Positions 16,114 through 24,898 of a stretch of 64,000 bases of DNA are shown piece after piece; position 1 is the first letter of the stretch, and the number at the start of each line of letters is the position of its first letter. The position numbers and the translations under genes are program-made. The notes under the pieces were generated by a model. The model was not told where the DNA came from, did no database searches, and was given only the letters and a program-made list of their open reading frames with translations. This DNA is from Streptomyces sp. DH37 (lineage in GTDB: Bacteria > Actinomycetota > Actinomycetes > Streptomycetales > Streptomycetaceae), in the NCBI RefSeq assembly GCF_029813835.1, contig NZ_JARVKV010000023.1, positions 16,759-80,758 of the forward strand. Direction: 5' to 3'.

Positions 16114-18978
16114 ATGCACGGTGCGAAGACCGCACGGAAGGCCGTCGCGGAACTGATCGGCGGCGCGCGCGGGGGGCGGGGCGGCGCGCTGCTGGTGCGG
16201 GCCGAACCGGGGCTCGGCGCCAGCGCCCTGCTGGACCACGCCGCGGCCTCGTTCGAGAGGGCCGCCGGGGGCGGCACCGTGCTGCGCGCACGGGGCGTGG
16301 CCGCCGAGACCGCCGTCCCCTACAGCGGTCTGCACGCCCTGCTGCGGCCGGTGGCCGGCCGGCTGGCGCCGGACGACCCGCGCACCGCGGCCCTCGCCGG
16401 AGCCCTGACGCTCGGCGCGGCGCCCGCCGACGAGGGACCTGTACTGGCGGGGCTGCCGGCGCTGCTGCACGACCTGGCCGCCGAGGGGCCGCTGCTGCTG
16501 TGCGTCGACGACGCGCACCACCTCGACGCGTCCTCCCGCCGGGTCCTGGGCTTCGCCGCCCGCCGGCTGGGCCCGCCGCTGCCCGTCGCGATGCTGGTCG
16601 CCGCGCGCCGCGACGGCAGCGAGGACCCGCTCCTGGCGGGCCTGCCCGTCCTCACCCTGGAACCCCTGGACACCGCCGCCGCCACCGCGTTCCTGGACGA
16701 GCTGCTGCCCGCCGACGCCGACCCGGCCGTACGGGAGGCGCTGCTGCACGCGGGCGGCGGCAACCCCGGCCACCTCGCCGACCTGGCCGCCTCCCTCACC
16801 CCCGCCCAGCTCACCGGCGCCGAACCGCCGCCCCACCCGCTCCCGGCCACCGGGCCCCGGCTGCGCTCGGCCGCCGCCGAACTGGCCGGTCTGCCCGGGG
16901 ACACCCGCACCCTCCTCCTGCTGGCCGCCGCCGCGCACGAACTGGGCGGCGCCGCCGACTGCTCCACCCTGGTGCGCGCCGCGGCCCTGGCCGGGCTCGA
17001 CCCCGCCGCCGCGGCCCCGGCCGAGCGGCGCGGCATCCTGCGGCGCGTGGGCGACCACCTGTGCTTCGCCCACGCGCTGCTGTGCCGCGCCGCCTACTGG
17101 AGCGAGCCGCCCGAGCGGCGCCGCGCCGCCCACCTGCTCCTCGCCCGCGCCCTGGACGCCACCGCCGTCCCCGGCGCCGAGGCCGCCGGCGCGGGGTCGC
17201 CGCACCGGCTGCCGGCCCTGCGCCACCGCGCCGCCGCGGCCCGGCCGGCGGCGGTCCCCGACCCCCGCCTCGCCGACGCCCTGGCCGCCACCGCCGCCGA
17301 CACCACGGCCACCGACGAGCGCGTCCACGCCGAGCTGGCCGACGCCCTGTGGCGGGCCGCCGAGCTCACCGGCGCCGACGGCGGACCCGACGGCGCCCAG
17401 GACACCGACGTCCGCGCGGCCCGGCTGACCGCCGCGGCCGAGCACGCCTGGTCGGCCGGGCTGCCGTACCGCGCCCTCACCCTGCTGGACCAGGCCCGCG
17501 CGCTGCCCGTCCACGACGCCGTACGCGGCCGGACCGAACTCGTGCGCGGCGCGCTGGAGCTGCGCAACGGCGTGGTCACCGACGCCCACGAGCTGCTGTC
17601 GTACGCCGCCCGGCTGCTGGCCCCGTACGATCCGCACACCGCCCGCCGGGCGCTGCTCCACGCGACCGAGGCGGCCTGGGCGGTCGGCGACATCGCCGGC
17701 TTCCGCGCCGACCTCGCCCGCATCGCCGAGCTGAGGCCCCCCACCGAGGACCCGCTGCTCGACGACTACTGCGCGGGGCTGGACGCGGTGCTGTCCGGCG
17801 ACATCCCCCGCGGCGGCCCGCTCCTGCTGCGCGTCCTGGAGCGCGCCGCCGGCGAGCGGCAGCCCTGGCGGCTGATCCGGGCCGGGATCGTGGCCCTGGT
17901 GGTCGGCGACGTCGCGGCGGCCCACGACCTCAACACCCGCGCCCTGGCCGCGGCCCGGGCGTGCGGCCCGGCCGCCGTCATCCCCCAGGCACTGGAGCAC
18001 CTGGCCTACAGCGAGCTGCGGGCCGGGCGGCACAGCCGCGCCCGTGCCCACGCCGAGGCCGGGCTGCGCCGCGCGCGGCGCACCGGTCAGCGCAACTGCG
18101 CCGCCCACCACCACGCCGTGCTGGCGATGGCCGCGGCCGTGGAGGGGGACGCGGCGGCCTGCGCCGAGCACGCCCGTGCCGCGGGCGAGGACGCCGGCCC
18201 GCACGGCCTGGGCGTCGCCACCACCCTGGCCCAGTGGGCGCTGGCCCGCTGCGACATGGGGCACGGCAGGCCGCACGAGGCGGCGGCCCGGCTGGGGCCG
18301 CTGGTGGGCGCCGGGTCCGGGGAGGGCCCGGGGAGCGGACGCGGGCACTTCGCGCTCCAGGCGCTGGCCGCGCCGTGCCTGGTCGAGGCGGCCGCCCAGG
18401 CCGGCGACCACGAGACCGCCCGCGCCGCCCTGGAGGGCTTCGCCCGGTGGACCGCCGTCACCGCCGACCCGATGGCGCCCGTCCAGCTCGCCCGCTGCCG
18501 GGCCCTGCTCGCCGAGCCGGAGGAGGCCCCGGGGCTGTTCGCGAAGGCCCTCGAGGAGCACGCGCGGGTCGACAGCGACTTCGAGCGCGGCCGCACCCAG
18601 CTGCTGCACGGCAAGGCGCTGCGCCGCGGACGGCGGCCGGGCGCGGCCCGCGGAGTGCTGCGCGACGCGCTGCTGGCCTTCGAGCGCTGCGGCGCCCGCG
18701 GCTGGGCCGAGCAGGCCCGCGCCGAACTGCGGGCCACCGGCGAGGCGGCGGGCGTCGGCGCGCCGCGCGTGCTGGGCAGGCTGACCCCGCAGCAGCTGCG
18801 CATCGCCCGGTGCGTGGCGGAGGGGGCCACCAACCGGGAGGTCGCGCTGCGGCTGTCGGTCAGCCCCCGCACGGTCGACCACCACCTGCGGAACGTCTTC
18901 GCGGCGCTGGGCGTCCGCTCCCGGGTGGAGCTCACACGGGTCCTGGCGGCGGCGGGCGACGGCCGGCACGACGGCTGA
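16114..18978 (+). CDS. Large LuxR-family (LAL-type) regulator with degenerate P-loop
   Basis: A 954-residue regulator with the LAL layout: N-terminal AAA/NB-ARC-like ATPase (about 1-300), a long alpha-helical Ala/Leu-rich TPR-like middle, and a C-terminal LuxR helix-turn-helix (about 888-952). The HTH core reads GATNREVALRLSVSPRTVDH. The Walker B site LLLCVDDAHHLD is intact. The Walker A segment reads AEPGLGASALLD, so the invariant Lys and Thr of GxGKT are replaced by Ala-Ser. ATP binding is therefore likely weakened or lost. GAGGAGGG lies about 11 bases before the ATG. It stands divergent from the hydrolase gene, which is one possible target. Confidence 0.88.
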   Translation: MHGAKTARKAVAELIGGARGGRGGALLVRAEPGLGASALLDHAAASFERAAGGGTVLRARGVAAETAVPYSGLHALLRPVAGRLAPDDPRTAALAGALTLGAAPADEGPVLAGLPALLHDLAAEGPLLLCVDDAHHLDASSRRVLGFAARRLGPPLPVAMLVAARRDGSEDPLLAGLPVLTLEPLDTAAATAFLDELLPADADPAVREALLHAGGGNPGHLADLAASLTPAQLTGAEPPPHPLPATGPRLRSAAAELAGLPGDTRTLLLLAAAAHELGGAADCSTLVRAAALAGLDPAAAAPAERRGILRRVGDHLCFAHALLCRAAYWSEPPERRRAAHLLLARALDATAVPGAEAAGAGSPHRLPALRHRAAAARPAAVPDPRLADALAATAADTTATDERVHAELADALWRAAELTGADGGPDGAQDTDVRAARLTAAAEHAWSAGLPYRALTLLDQARALPVHDAVRGRTELVRGALELRNGVVTDAHELLSYAARLLAPYDPHTARRALLHATEAAWAVGDIAGFRADLARIAELRPPTEDPLLDDYCAGLDAVLSGDIPRGGPLLLRVLERAAGERQPWRLIRAGIVALVVGDVAAAHDLNTRALAAARACGPAAVIPQALEHLAYSELRAGRHSRARAHAEAGLRRARRTGQRNCAAHHHAVLAMAAAVEGDAAACAEHARAAGEDAGPHGLGVATTLAQWALARCDMGHGRPHEAAARLGPLVGAGSGEGPGSGRGHFALQALAAPCLVEAAAQAGDHETARAALEGFARWTAVTADPMAPVQLARCRALLAEPEEAPGLFAKALEEHARVDSDFERGRTQLLHGKALRRGRRPGAARGVLRDALLAFERCGARGWAEQARAELRATGEAAGVGAPRVLGRLTPQQLRIARCVAEGATNREVALRLSVSPRTVDHHLRNVFAALGVRSRVELTRVLAAAGDGRHDG

Positions 18979-18988
18979 CGCCCGCCCG

Positions 18989-19004
18989 CCGCGGGTCCCC
19001 GCGG
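18989..19004 (+). terminator. Hairpin after the LuxR gene
   Basis: CCGCGG-GTCC-CCGCGG forms a 6-bp stem with a 4-base loop ten bases after the stop codon, followed by ACCTTTCC. It is short but well placed to end the regulator transcript. Confidence 0.5.
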
Positions 19005-19187
19005 ACCTTTCCGCACACGTCGTCCCAGGCAGGACCGGTTGACCCGCCGCCGGACGCCCGCACGCCGGGCACCTGGGAAACTGAGCGGTCGCTAAGTGAT
19101 TTCCGCATACCTCTGGATATCCCGGTCCGGCCCTGCTGACAATGCTGCATCGAGCCGCTCCCGACACCCGCCAGGTGGAGGACCGAG

Positions 19188-20498
19188 ATGCATCCCGTCG
19201 TACGCGCCCCCGTGAACGCCGAGGCCGTGGCCGTGCTGCACCGGGCCGCCCGCCCGCTGATGGACGAACTCCCCCAGCTCACCGACCGCGTGGTCGAGCT
19301 GCTGCGCAAGGAGGAGCCCGCCTACCGCGCCGCCTCCGTCGACCAGGACGAGCTGTGGCACGAGGTGTACCGCTCCCTGCGGCACAACGTGGGCTCCCTG
19401 CTGCGCCCCAAGGAACTGCGCGACGCCGCCCGGCACTGCTCGTGGCGGATCGGCGCCGACCGCGCCGAGCAGGGACTGCCGCTGGACGCCCTGATGCGCG
19501 CCTTCCGGCTCGGCGGGGCGGTGGTCTGGCAGTCCCTGGTGGACCGGGTCACCCGGTACGACCCCGACGGCGCGCGGCTGCTGGTCCACGTGGCGGCCGA
19601 GGTGTGGGACTTCGTCGACGAGCACTGCGCGGTGGTCGCCGAGGCGTACCGGCAGGCCGAGCGCCGTCTGACCTGGCGCCGCGACAACCGCCAGCGGCTG
19701 ATGGCCGACGCCCTGCTGGAGGGCACCATGCGCGTCGCCGACCTCCCGGAGACCTCCGAGGCGCTGGACCTGCCCGAGCGGGGCCGGTACGCCGTGGTGG
19801 TCGTCGCCGGCCCCGGCCGGGAGGCCCACCGGGCCCTGCTGCGCTCCCGCGTCCCCGCGGCCGTGCGGATCCTGTGGCACCCCCGGCCCGACGCCGACCT
19901 GGGCATCGCCCTGCTCGGTGACGGGCCCGGCCCGCACGGCGGCGCCGGCGGGCCCGCCGGCGCCGACGGCCTCCTGGAGGAACTGGCCGCCGCCCTGCCC
20001 GCGCTGCCGGGGCTGCGCACCGGCGTCAGCTTCGCGGTGGACGGCCTGGCCCAGGTCGGCGACGCCCGCCGGCTGGCCGAGACCGCGCTGCGCTCCGCCG
20101 AACCGGGCGGGGAGCCGGTCCTGCTCCACGAGCACCTCCCCGCCGCCCTGCTGGTCTCCTCGCCCGGCCTGGCCGCGGCGCTGGCCGAGCGGGTGCTGGG
20201 CCCGGTGCTGCGCCTGGAGAGCGCCGACCGGGACCTGCTGCTGGACACCCTCACCGTCTGGCTGGAGTGCGACGGATCGGCGCGGCGGGCCGGGAGCAGG
20301 CTGTTCTGCCACCGCAACACCGTCCTCAACCGGCTGCGCCGCTTCGAGCAGCTCACCGGCCGGTCGCTCGGCCGCCCGCACGAGGTGGCCGAGCTCTCCC
20401 TCGCCCTGACCGCCCGCCGGGTGCTCCACGGCCGGGCGTACGGGACCGGGCCGGAGGCGCCGCAGACCGCGCCCGGCCCGGCCCGCCCCGCGGTGTGA
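19188..20498 (+). CDS. PucR/CdaR-type helix-turn-helix regulator
   Basis: A 436-residue regulator. The N-terminal 160 residues are an all-helical RsbRD/PucR N-like domain (PLMDELPQLTDRVVELLRKE), the centre is a GGDEF-like alpha/beta domain, and the C-terminus is the HTH_30 domain of PucR/CdaR proteins (LTVWLECDGSARRAGSRLF then CHRNTVLNRLRRFEQLTG, about residues 350-395). Start supported by GGAGG seven bases upstream of ATG. Family members often regulate neighbouring metabolic genes; the next gene, a flavin reductase, is 235 bases downstream. The effector is unknown. Confidence 0.87.
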   Translation: MHPVVRAPVNAEAVAVLHRAARPLMDELPQLTDRVVELLRKEEPAYRAASVDQDELWHEVYRSLRHNVGSLLRPKELRDAARHCSWRIGADRAEQGLPLDALMRAFRLGGAVVWQSLVDRVTRYDPDGARLLVHVAAEVWDFVDEHCAVVAEAYRQAERRLTWRRDNRQRLMADALLEGTMRVADLPETSEALDLPERGRYAVVVVAGPGREAHRALLRSRVPAAVRILWHPRPDADLGIALLGDGPGPHGGAGGPAGADGLLEELAAALPALPGLRTGVSFAVDGLAQVGDARRLAETALRSAEPGGEPVLLHEHLPAALLVSSPGLAAALAERVLGPVLRLESADRDLLLDTLTVWLECDGSARRAGSRLFCHRNTVLNRLRRFEQLTGRSLGRPHEVAELSLALTARRVLHGRAYGTGPEAPQTAPGPARPAV

Positions 20499-20733
20499 AC
20501 GGACGTACGACCCCTGGGCGGGCGTACCGGATGGATCCAGACGAACGAGGGCGGTGCGCGCGAAGGGGGTACACCGGCCCGGAGGATGGGGAAGATCTGT
20601 GGGAGACGTCCGCGGAAACGGCCGCGGGACGCACCCGAACCGCCCATCACCGCCCCTTACCGCGGCGCGGCCGATGCGGCACGCTCACGGGACTCTCACC
20701 GGCAGGGGGGGCAGCGCAACGAGGAGGAAGCAC

Positions 20734-21996
20734 GTGGTCGACGCACATCGCACGTTCGTCATCGTCGGTGGCGGTCTGGCCGGGGCGAAGGCGGCCGAGA
20801 CCCTGCGGGCCGAGGGATTCACCGGCCGCGTCATCCTGATCGGCGACGAGCGGGAGCACCCCTACGAGAGGCCGGCCCTCTCCAAGGGCTACCTCGGCGG
20901 CGCCGCCGAGCGCGACAGCGTCTTCGTCCACGAGCCCGCCTGGTACGCCGGGGCCGACATCGAACTCCACCTCGGCCAGCCCGCCGTCCGCCTCGACCGC
21001 GCGGCGAAGACCGTGGAGCTCGGCGACGGCACCCGGATCCAGTACGACGCGCTGCTGCTGGCGACCGGCGCCGAGCCGCGCCGCCTGGACGTCCCCGGCA
21101 CCGGACTGGCCGGCGTGCACCACCTGCGCCGCCTCGCGCACGCCGACCGGCTGCGCGGCGTGCTCACCGGGCTGGGCCGCGACAACGGGCACCTGGTCGT
21201 CGCGGGCGCGGGCTGGATCGGCCTGGAGGTGGCCGCCGCCGCCCGCTCCTACGGCGCCGAGGTCACCGTCATCGAGCCGAACCCCACCCCCCTGCACTCC
21301 GCCCTCGGGCCCGAGCTGGGCGCCGTCCTCGCCGACCTGCACCGCGAGCACGGCGTGCGCCTGTACTTCGGCACCCGGCTCACCGAGATCGTCGGCCAGG
21401 ACAGCCAGGTCCTCGCCGTGCGCACCGAGGACGGCGAGGAGCACCCGGCGCACGCCGTGCTCGCCGCCATCGGCGCCGCCCCCCGCGTCTCCCTGGCCCG
21501 GGCCGCCGGGCTGGAGCTGGCCGGGGAGCCCGTCGGCGGCGTCGCCGTGGACGCCTCGCTGCGCACCTCCGACCCCGACGTCTACGCGGCCGGCGACGTC
21601 GCGGCCCTCCACCACCCGCTGTTCGGCGCCCGGCTGCGCGTCGAGCACTGGGCCAACGCGCTCAACGGCGGCCCGGCCGCCGCCCGCGCCATGCTCGGAC
21701 AGGAGGTCGTCTACGACCGGGTGCCGTACTTCTTCTCCGACCAGTACGACATGAGCATGGAGTACTCCGGCTGGGCGCCGCCCGGCACGTACGACCAGGT
21801 GGTCGTACGCGGAGACCTCGGCAAGCGGGAGTTCGTCGCGTTCTGGCTGTGCGAGGGCCGGGTGCTGGCCGGGCTGAGCATGAACGTCCGGGACGTCGCC
21901 GAACCGGTCCGCGGGCTCGTCCGCTCCGGCCGCGGGATCGACGCGGAGAAGCTGGCCGACCCCTCGGTGCCCCTGGAGGGCCTGGCCGGGGCCTGA
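20734..21996 (+). CDS. FAD-dependent oxidoreductase, ferredoxin-reductase type
   Basis: A 420-residue flavoprotein of the rhodocoxin/putidaredoxin reductase class, passing electrons from NAD(P)H to a ferredoxin. The FAD-binding loop is VGGGLAGAKAAE at the N-terminus. The NAD-binding loop is VVAGAGWIGLEVAA around residue 155, followed by an acidic Glu in TVIEPNPTP that favours NADH. The second FAD motif is VYAAGDVAAL near 285. A reductase C-terminal domain follows, with YFFSDQYDMSMEY. The GTG start at 20734 is set by GAGGAGGAAG just upstream. P450s in the window need such a partner, but no direct link is shown. Confidence 0.9.
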   Translation: MVDAHRTFVIVGGGLAGAKAAETLRAEGFTGRVILIGDEREHPYERPALSKGYLGGAAERDSVFVHEPAWYAGADIELHLGQPAVRLDRAAKTVELGDGTRIQYDALLLATGAEPRRLDVPGTGLAGVHHLRRLAHADRLRGVLTGLGRDNGHLVVAGAGWIGLEVAAAARSYGAEVTVIEPNPTPLHSALGPELGAVLADLHREHGVRLYFGTRLTEIVGQDSQVLAVRTEDGEEHPAHAVLAAIGAAPRVSLARAAGLELAGEPVGGVAVDASLRTSDPDVYAAGDVAALHHPLFGARLRVEHWANALNGGPAAARAMLGQEVVYDRVPYFFSDQYDMSMEYSGWAPPGTYDQVVVRGDLGKREFVAFWLCEGRVLAGLSMNVRDVAEPVRGLVRSGRGIDAEKLADPSVPLEGLAGA

Positions 21997-22080
21997 CCGG
22001 AGCCGGCCGGGGACCGTGCGGGCCGGCGCCGGTCCCGACCCGGCCGCCGACCCGGCCGGCGGTCCCCGGCGGCGGAGCCG

Positions 22081-22093
22081 TAGCGTGGCGGAC
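22081..22093 (+). promoter_or_regulatory. Possible -10 box for a leaderless acetyltransferase transcript
   Basis: TAGCGT (22081-22086) is followed by seven bases and the ATG. No ribosome binding site is seen. The layout fits leaderless initiation, which is frequent in Streptomyces. Confidence 0.4.
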
Positions 22094-22618
22094 ATGACCA
22101 TCCCCGTGATCCGTACCGCCGTGGTGCCCGTCTCCGAGGTCCTCGACCTGCGGTGGCAGGTGCTGCGCCCGGGGCTGCCGCGCGAGTCGGCGGCCTTCCC
22201 CGAGGACGGCGACCCGGCGGCGTTCCACATCGCCGCCTACGAGGGGGACGATCCGGCCGTCCTGGGCTGCGGCACGTTCTTTCCCGAGCCGTTCCCCGGT
22301 CCGGCCCCCGGCCCGCTGCCGGGCTCCACCGCGTCCGCGTACCGCTTCCGGGGCATGGCCAGCGCCCCCGCCGCCCGCGGCCGGGGCTACGGCGCGGCCG
22401 TGCTGCGCGCGGGCGCAGCCGAGGCCGCCGCCCGCGGCGCCGGGCTGCTGTGGTGCAACGGCCGCACCCCGGCCCGCGGCTTCTACGAGCGCCAGGGCTT
22501 CGCGGTGCACGGCGAGGAGTTCGAGATCGAGGGCGTCGGCCCGCACCTCGTCTTCGTCCGGGAGGCGCGGGGGACCCGGCAGGCCCGGCGTGCCGGGGCT
22601 GTCGGCGGACCGCCGTAG
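22094..22618 (+). CDS. GNAT-family N-acetyltransferase
   Basis: A 174-residue GNAT protein that should transfer an acetyl group from acetyl-CoA to an unknown amine. The acetyl-CoA loop is seen as MASAPAARGRGYGAAVLRA around residues 88-106 (R/Q-x-x-G-x-G/A pattern). LLWCNGRTPARGFYERQGF near 118-136 forms the C-terminal motif B. It resembles ElaA/YjaB-like small acetyltransferases. It lies 97 bases after the flavoprotein gene and 9 bases before dnaG. Its TAG stop doubles as the first three bases of a possible dnaG -10 box. Confidence 0.88.
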   Translation: MTIPVIRTAVVPVSEVLDLRWQVLRPGLPRESAAFPEDGDPAAFHIAAYEGDDPAVLGCGTFFPEPFPGPAPGPLPGSTASAYRFRGMASAPAARGRGYGAAVLRAGAAEAAARGAGLLWCNGRTPARGFYERQGFAVHGEEFEIEGVGPHLVFVREARGTRQARRAGAVGGPP

Positions 22619-22627
22619 ACTTCTGCC
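22616..22627 (+). promoter_or_regulatory. Possible -10 box for a leaderless dnaG transcript
   Basis: TAGACT (22616-22621) is followed by six bases and the dnaG GTG. The first three bases are also the stop codon of the acetyltransferase gene. No ribosome binding site precedes the GTG. Confidence 0.4.
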
Positions 22628-24559
22628 GTGGCGGGACGGATCAACGACGACGACGTGAAGGCGGTACGGGACGCGGTCCCGATCGACGCCGTCGTCTCCG
22701 AGTACCTCCAGCTCCGCCCGGCCGGCGGCGGCAACCTCAAGGGCCTGTGCCCCTTCCACGACGAGAAGTCCCCCTCCTTCCACGTCAGTCCGAGCAAGGG
22801 CCTCTACCACTGCTTCGGCTGCCAGGCCGGCGGGGACACCCTCGACTTCGTGATGAAGGTGGACCACCTCTCCTTCTCCGAGGCCGTCGAGCGGCTCGCC
22901 TCCCAGGCCGGGGTCACCCTGCGCTACGAGGAGGGCGGCTACGCGCCCGGCCGCCAGCAGGGCGAGCGCATCCGGCTGGTCCAGGCCCACAAGGCCGCCG
23001 CCCGCTTCTACGCCGAGCAGCTCGACTCGCCCGAGGCCGAGATCGGCCGCCGCTTCCTCGCCGAGCGCGGCTTCGCCCAGGAGGCGGCGCAGCACTTCGG
23101 CGTCGGCTACTCCCCGGCCGGCTGGGACCACCTCACCCGCTTCCTGCGCGGCCAGGGCTTCAGCGACAAGGAGCTGATCCTCTCCGGGCTCGCCCAGGAG
23201 AGCCGCAACGGCCGGCCCATCGACCGCTTCCGCGGCCGTCTGATGTGGCCCATCCGCGACATCACCGGCGAGGTCGTGGGCTTCGGCGCCCGCAAGCTGC
23301 GCGAGGACGACAACGGGCCGAAGTACCTCAACACCCCCGAGACGGCCATCTACCGCAAGTCCCAGGTGCTGTACGGCATCGACCTGGCCAAGCGGGAGAT
23401 CGCGAAGACCGGCCGGGCCGTGGTCGTCGAGGGCTACACGGACGTGATGGCCTGTCACCTCGCCGGGGTCACCGGCGCCATCGCCACCTGCGGCACCGCC
23501 TTCGGCGGCGAGCACATCAAGATCCTGCGGCGGCTGCTGATGGACAACTCCCGCTCGGAGGTCGTCTTCACCTTCGACGGCGACGCCGCCGGGCAGAAGG
23601 CCGCGCTGCGCGCCTTCGAGGACGACCAGAAGTTCGCCGCCCGCACCTCCATCGCCATCACCCCCGGCGGCATGGACCCGTGCGAGCTGCGGCTCGCCGA
23701 GGGCGACGAGGCGGTGGCGGCCCTGGTGGAGGGGCGCTCCCCGCTGTTCGAGTTCGCCATCCGCTCGGTCACCGGGCAGCACAACCTGGAGACCGCCGAG
23801 GGCCGCGCCGCCGCGCTGGAGGAGGCCGCGCCGATCGTCGCGCGGATCAAGGACGGCTCCATCCAGCACCAGTACGCCGTCCGCCTGGCCGGGCTGCTGG
23901 GCATCCTCGACACCGAGTTCGTCGTACGGCGGGTGGGGCAGCTCGCCCGCTGGGACCGCGAGCGCCGGGCCGCGGGCCCCGGCGGCCCCGGCGGCGGGCC
24001 GGGCGGCCCGCAGCAGCGCCGTCCCGCCGGGCCGCCCGTACCGCAGGTCGCGCCCGGCCCGGCACCCGGCGGCCCCCGGCTGGACCTGCGCAGCCCCCAG
24101 CGGCTGGCCGAGCGCGAACTGCTCAAGCTGGCACTGCAGTTCCCGGCGCTGGTCTCGCCGCTCTTCGACGCCTACGGCGCCGACGAGTTCACCGCCGCGC
24201 CCTACGCGGAGGTGCGCCAGGCCATCGAGAAGGCCGGGGGAGTGGAGCGGGCCGACCAGGAGTACCTGGTCCGGGTGCGCGACGCCGCGCCGGACGACAC
24301 CGTGCGCTCGATGATCACCGAGCTGAGTGTCGAGCCGCTGCGCACCCCGCGCGAGCCCGACCAGGCCTACGCCGGGGAGTTCCTGGTCAAGGTGCGGCTG
24401 GAGGCGGTCAACCGCAGGATCACCGAGCTGCGCGGCACCTTCGAACGCCTGGTGAGCAGCGGCGACGAGGCCCAGGGAGCCGTCGCCGAGCAGTTGTGGA
24501 CCCTGGAGCGGTACGGCCGGTCGCTGCGCGACCGCGGGGCCGCCGCGCTCTGGTCCTAG
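22628..24559 (+). CDS. dnaG: DNA primase DnaG
   Basis: A 643-residue replicative primase that lays RNA primers at the fork with the DnaB helicase. The N-terminal zinc-binding domain has C41, H44, C62 and C65 (CPFHDEKSPSF and HCFGC). The TOPRIM catalytic core begins near residue 265 (VVVEGYTDVMA) with the acidic DGDAAG motif near 316. A Gly/Pro-rich linker (about 450-485) separates it from the C-terminal helicase-interaction domain. The GTG start has no ribosome binding site and may be leaderless. It precedes a principal-type sigma factor gene, the order seen for dnaG and hrdA in Streptomyces. Confidence 0.97.
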   Translation: MAGRINDDDVKAVRDAVPIDAVVSEYLQLRPAGGGNLKGLCPFHDEKSPSFHVSPSKGLYHCFGCQAGGDTLDFVMKVDHLSFSEAVERLASQAGVTLRYEEGGYAPGRQQGERIRLVQAHKAAARFYAEQLDSPEAEIGRRFLAERGFAQEAAQHFGVGYSPAGWDHLTRFLRGQGFSDKELILSGLAQESRNGRPIDRFRGRLMWPIRDITGEVVGFGARKLREDDNGPKYLNTPETAIYRKSQVLYGIDLAKREIAKTGRAVVVEGYTDVMACHLAGVTGAIATCGTAFGGEHIKILRRLLMDNSRSEVVFTFDGDAAGQKAALRAFEDDQKFAARTSIAITPGGMDPCELRLAEGDEAVAALVEGRSPLFEFAIRSVTGQHNLETAEGRAAALEEAAPIVARIKDGSIQHQYAVRLAGLLGILDTEFVVRRVGQLARWDRERRAAGPGGPGGGPGGPQQRRPAGPPVPQVAPGPAPGGPRLDLRSPQRLAERELLKLALQFPALVSPLFDAYGADEFTAAPYAEVRQAIEKAGGVERADQEYLVRVRDAAPDDTVRSMITELSVEPLRTPREPDQAYAGEFLVKVRLEAVNRRITELRGTFERLVSSGDEAQGAVAEQLWTLERYGRSLRDRGAAALWS

Positions 24560-24611
24560 GCCGCGCGGGCCGTACGGGAGGCGGCCCGGTCCCGTGCGCC
24601 GGCTGCCCGGC

Positions 24612-24672
24612 GGCCTCCTCCGTTTCCTCCCCCGTTCATCCTCCGCCTCCGTCTCCGTCTCCGCTTCCTCCG
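24612..24672 (+). repeat. Pyrimidine-rich CTCCGT-type tract between dnaG and the sigma gene
   Basis: A run of about 60 bases that is nearly all C and T on the plus strand, with repeated CTCCGT/CTCCGC hexamers. It lies in the 339-base gap 24560-24898. The rest of the gap shows an AT-richer patch (GAGTTCAAAAACC near 24700) that could hold the sigma gene promoter, but no clear -10/-35 pair is seen. Confidence 0.5.
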
Positions 24673-24898
24673 CTGCGTTCCGTGCGCGTGCGGTCACCGA
24701 GGAGTTCAAAAACCGGGCGCACGACCCTCGTGGGCGGACTGTGTCGTACCCCACACTGGGGGCGGTGCCTGAGTCCTCGGAGCGCGTACCCCCTTGGCGC
24801 CGCTCGTCCGTCGCGGTACGGACAGCGGTCCGGCCGCGCCCGTCCTCGTCTCGCGTGTCGCCCCCGAACCGGCAGCGATCCACCTGGAGGCCGCCCTC

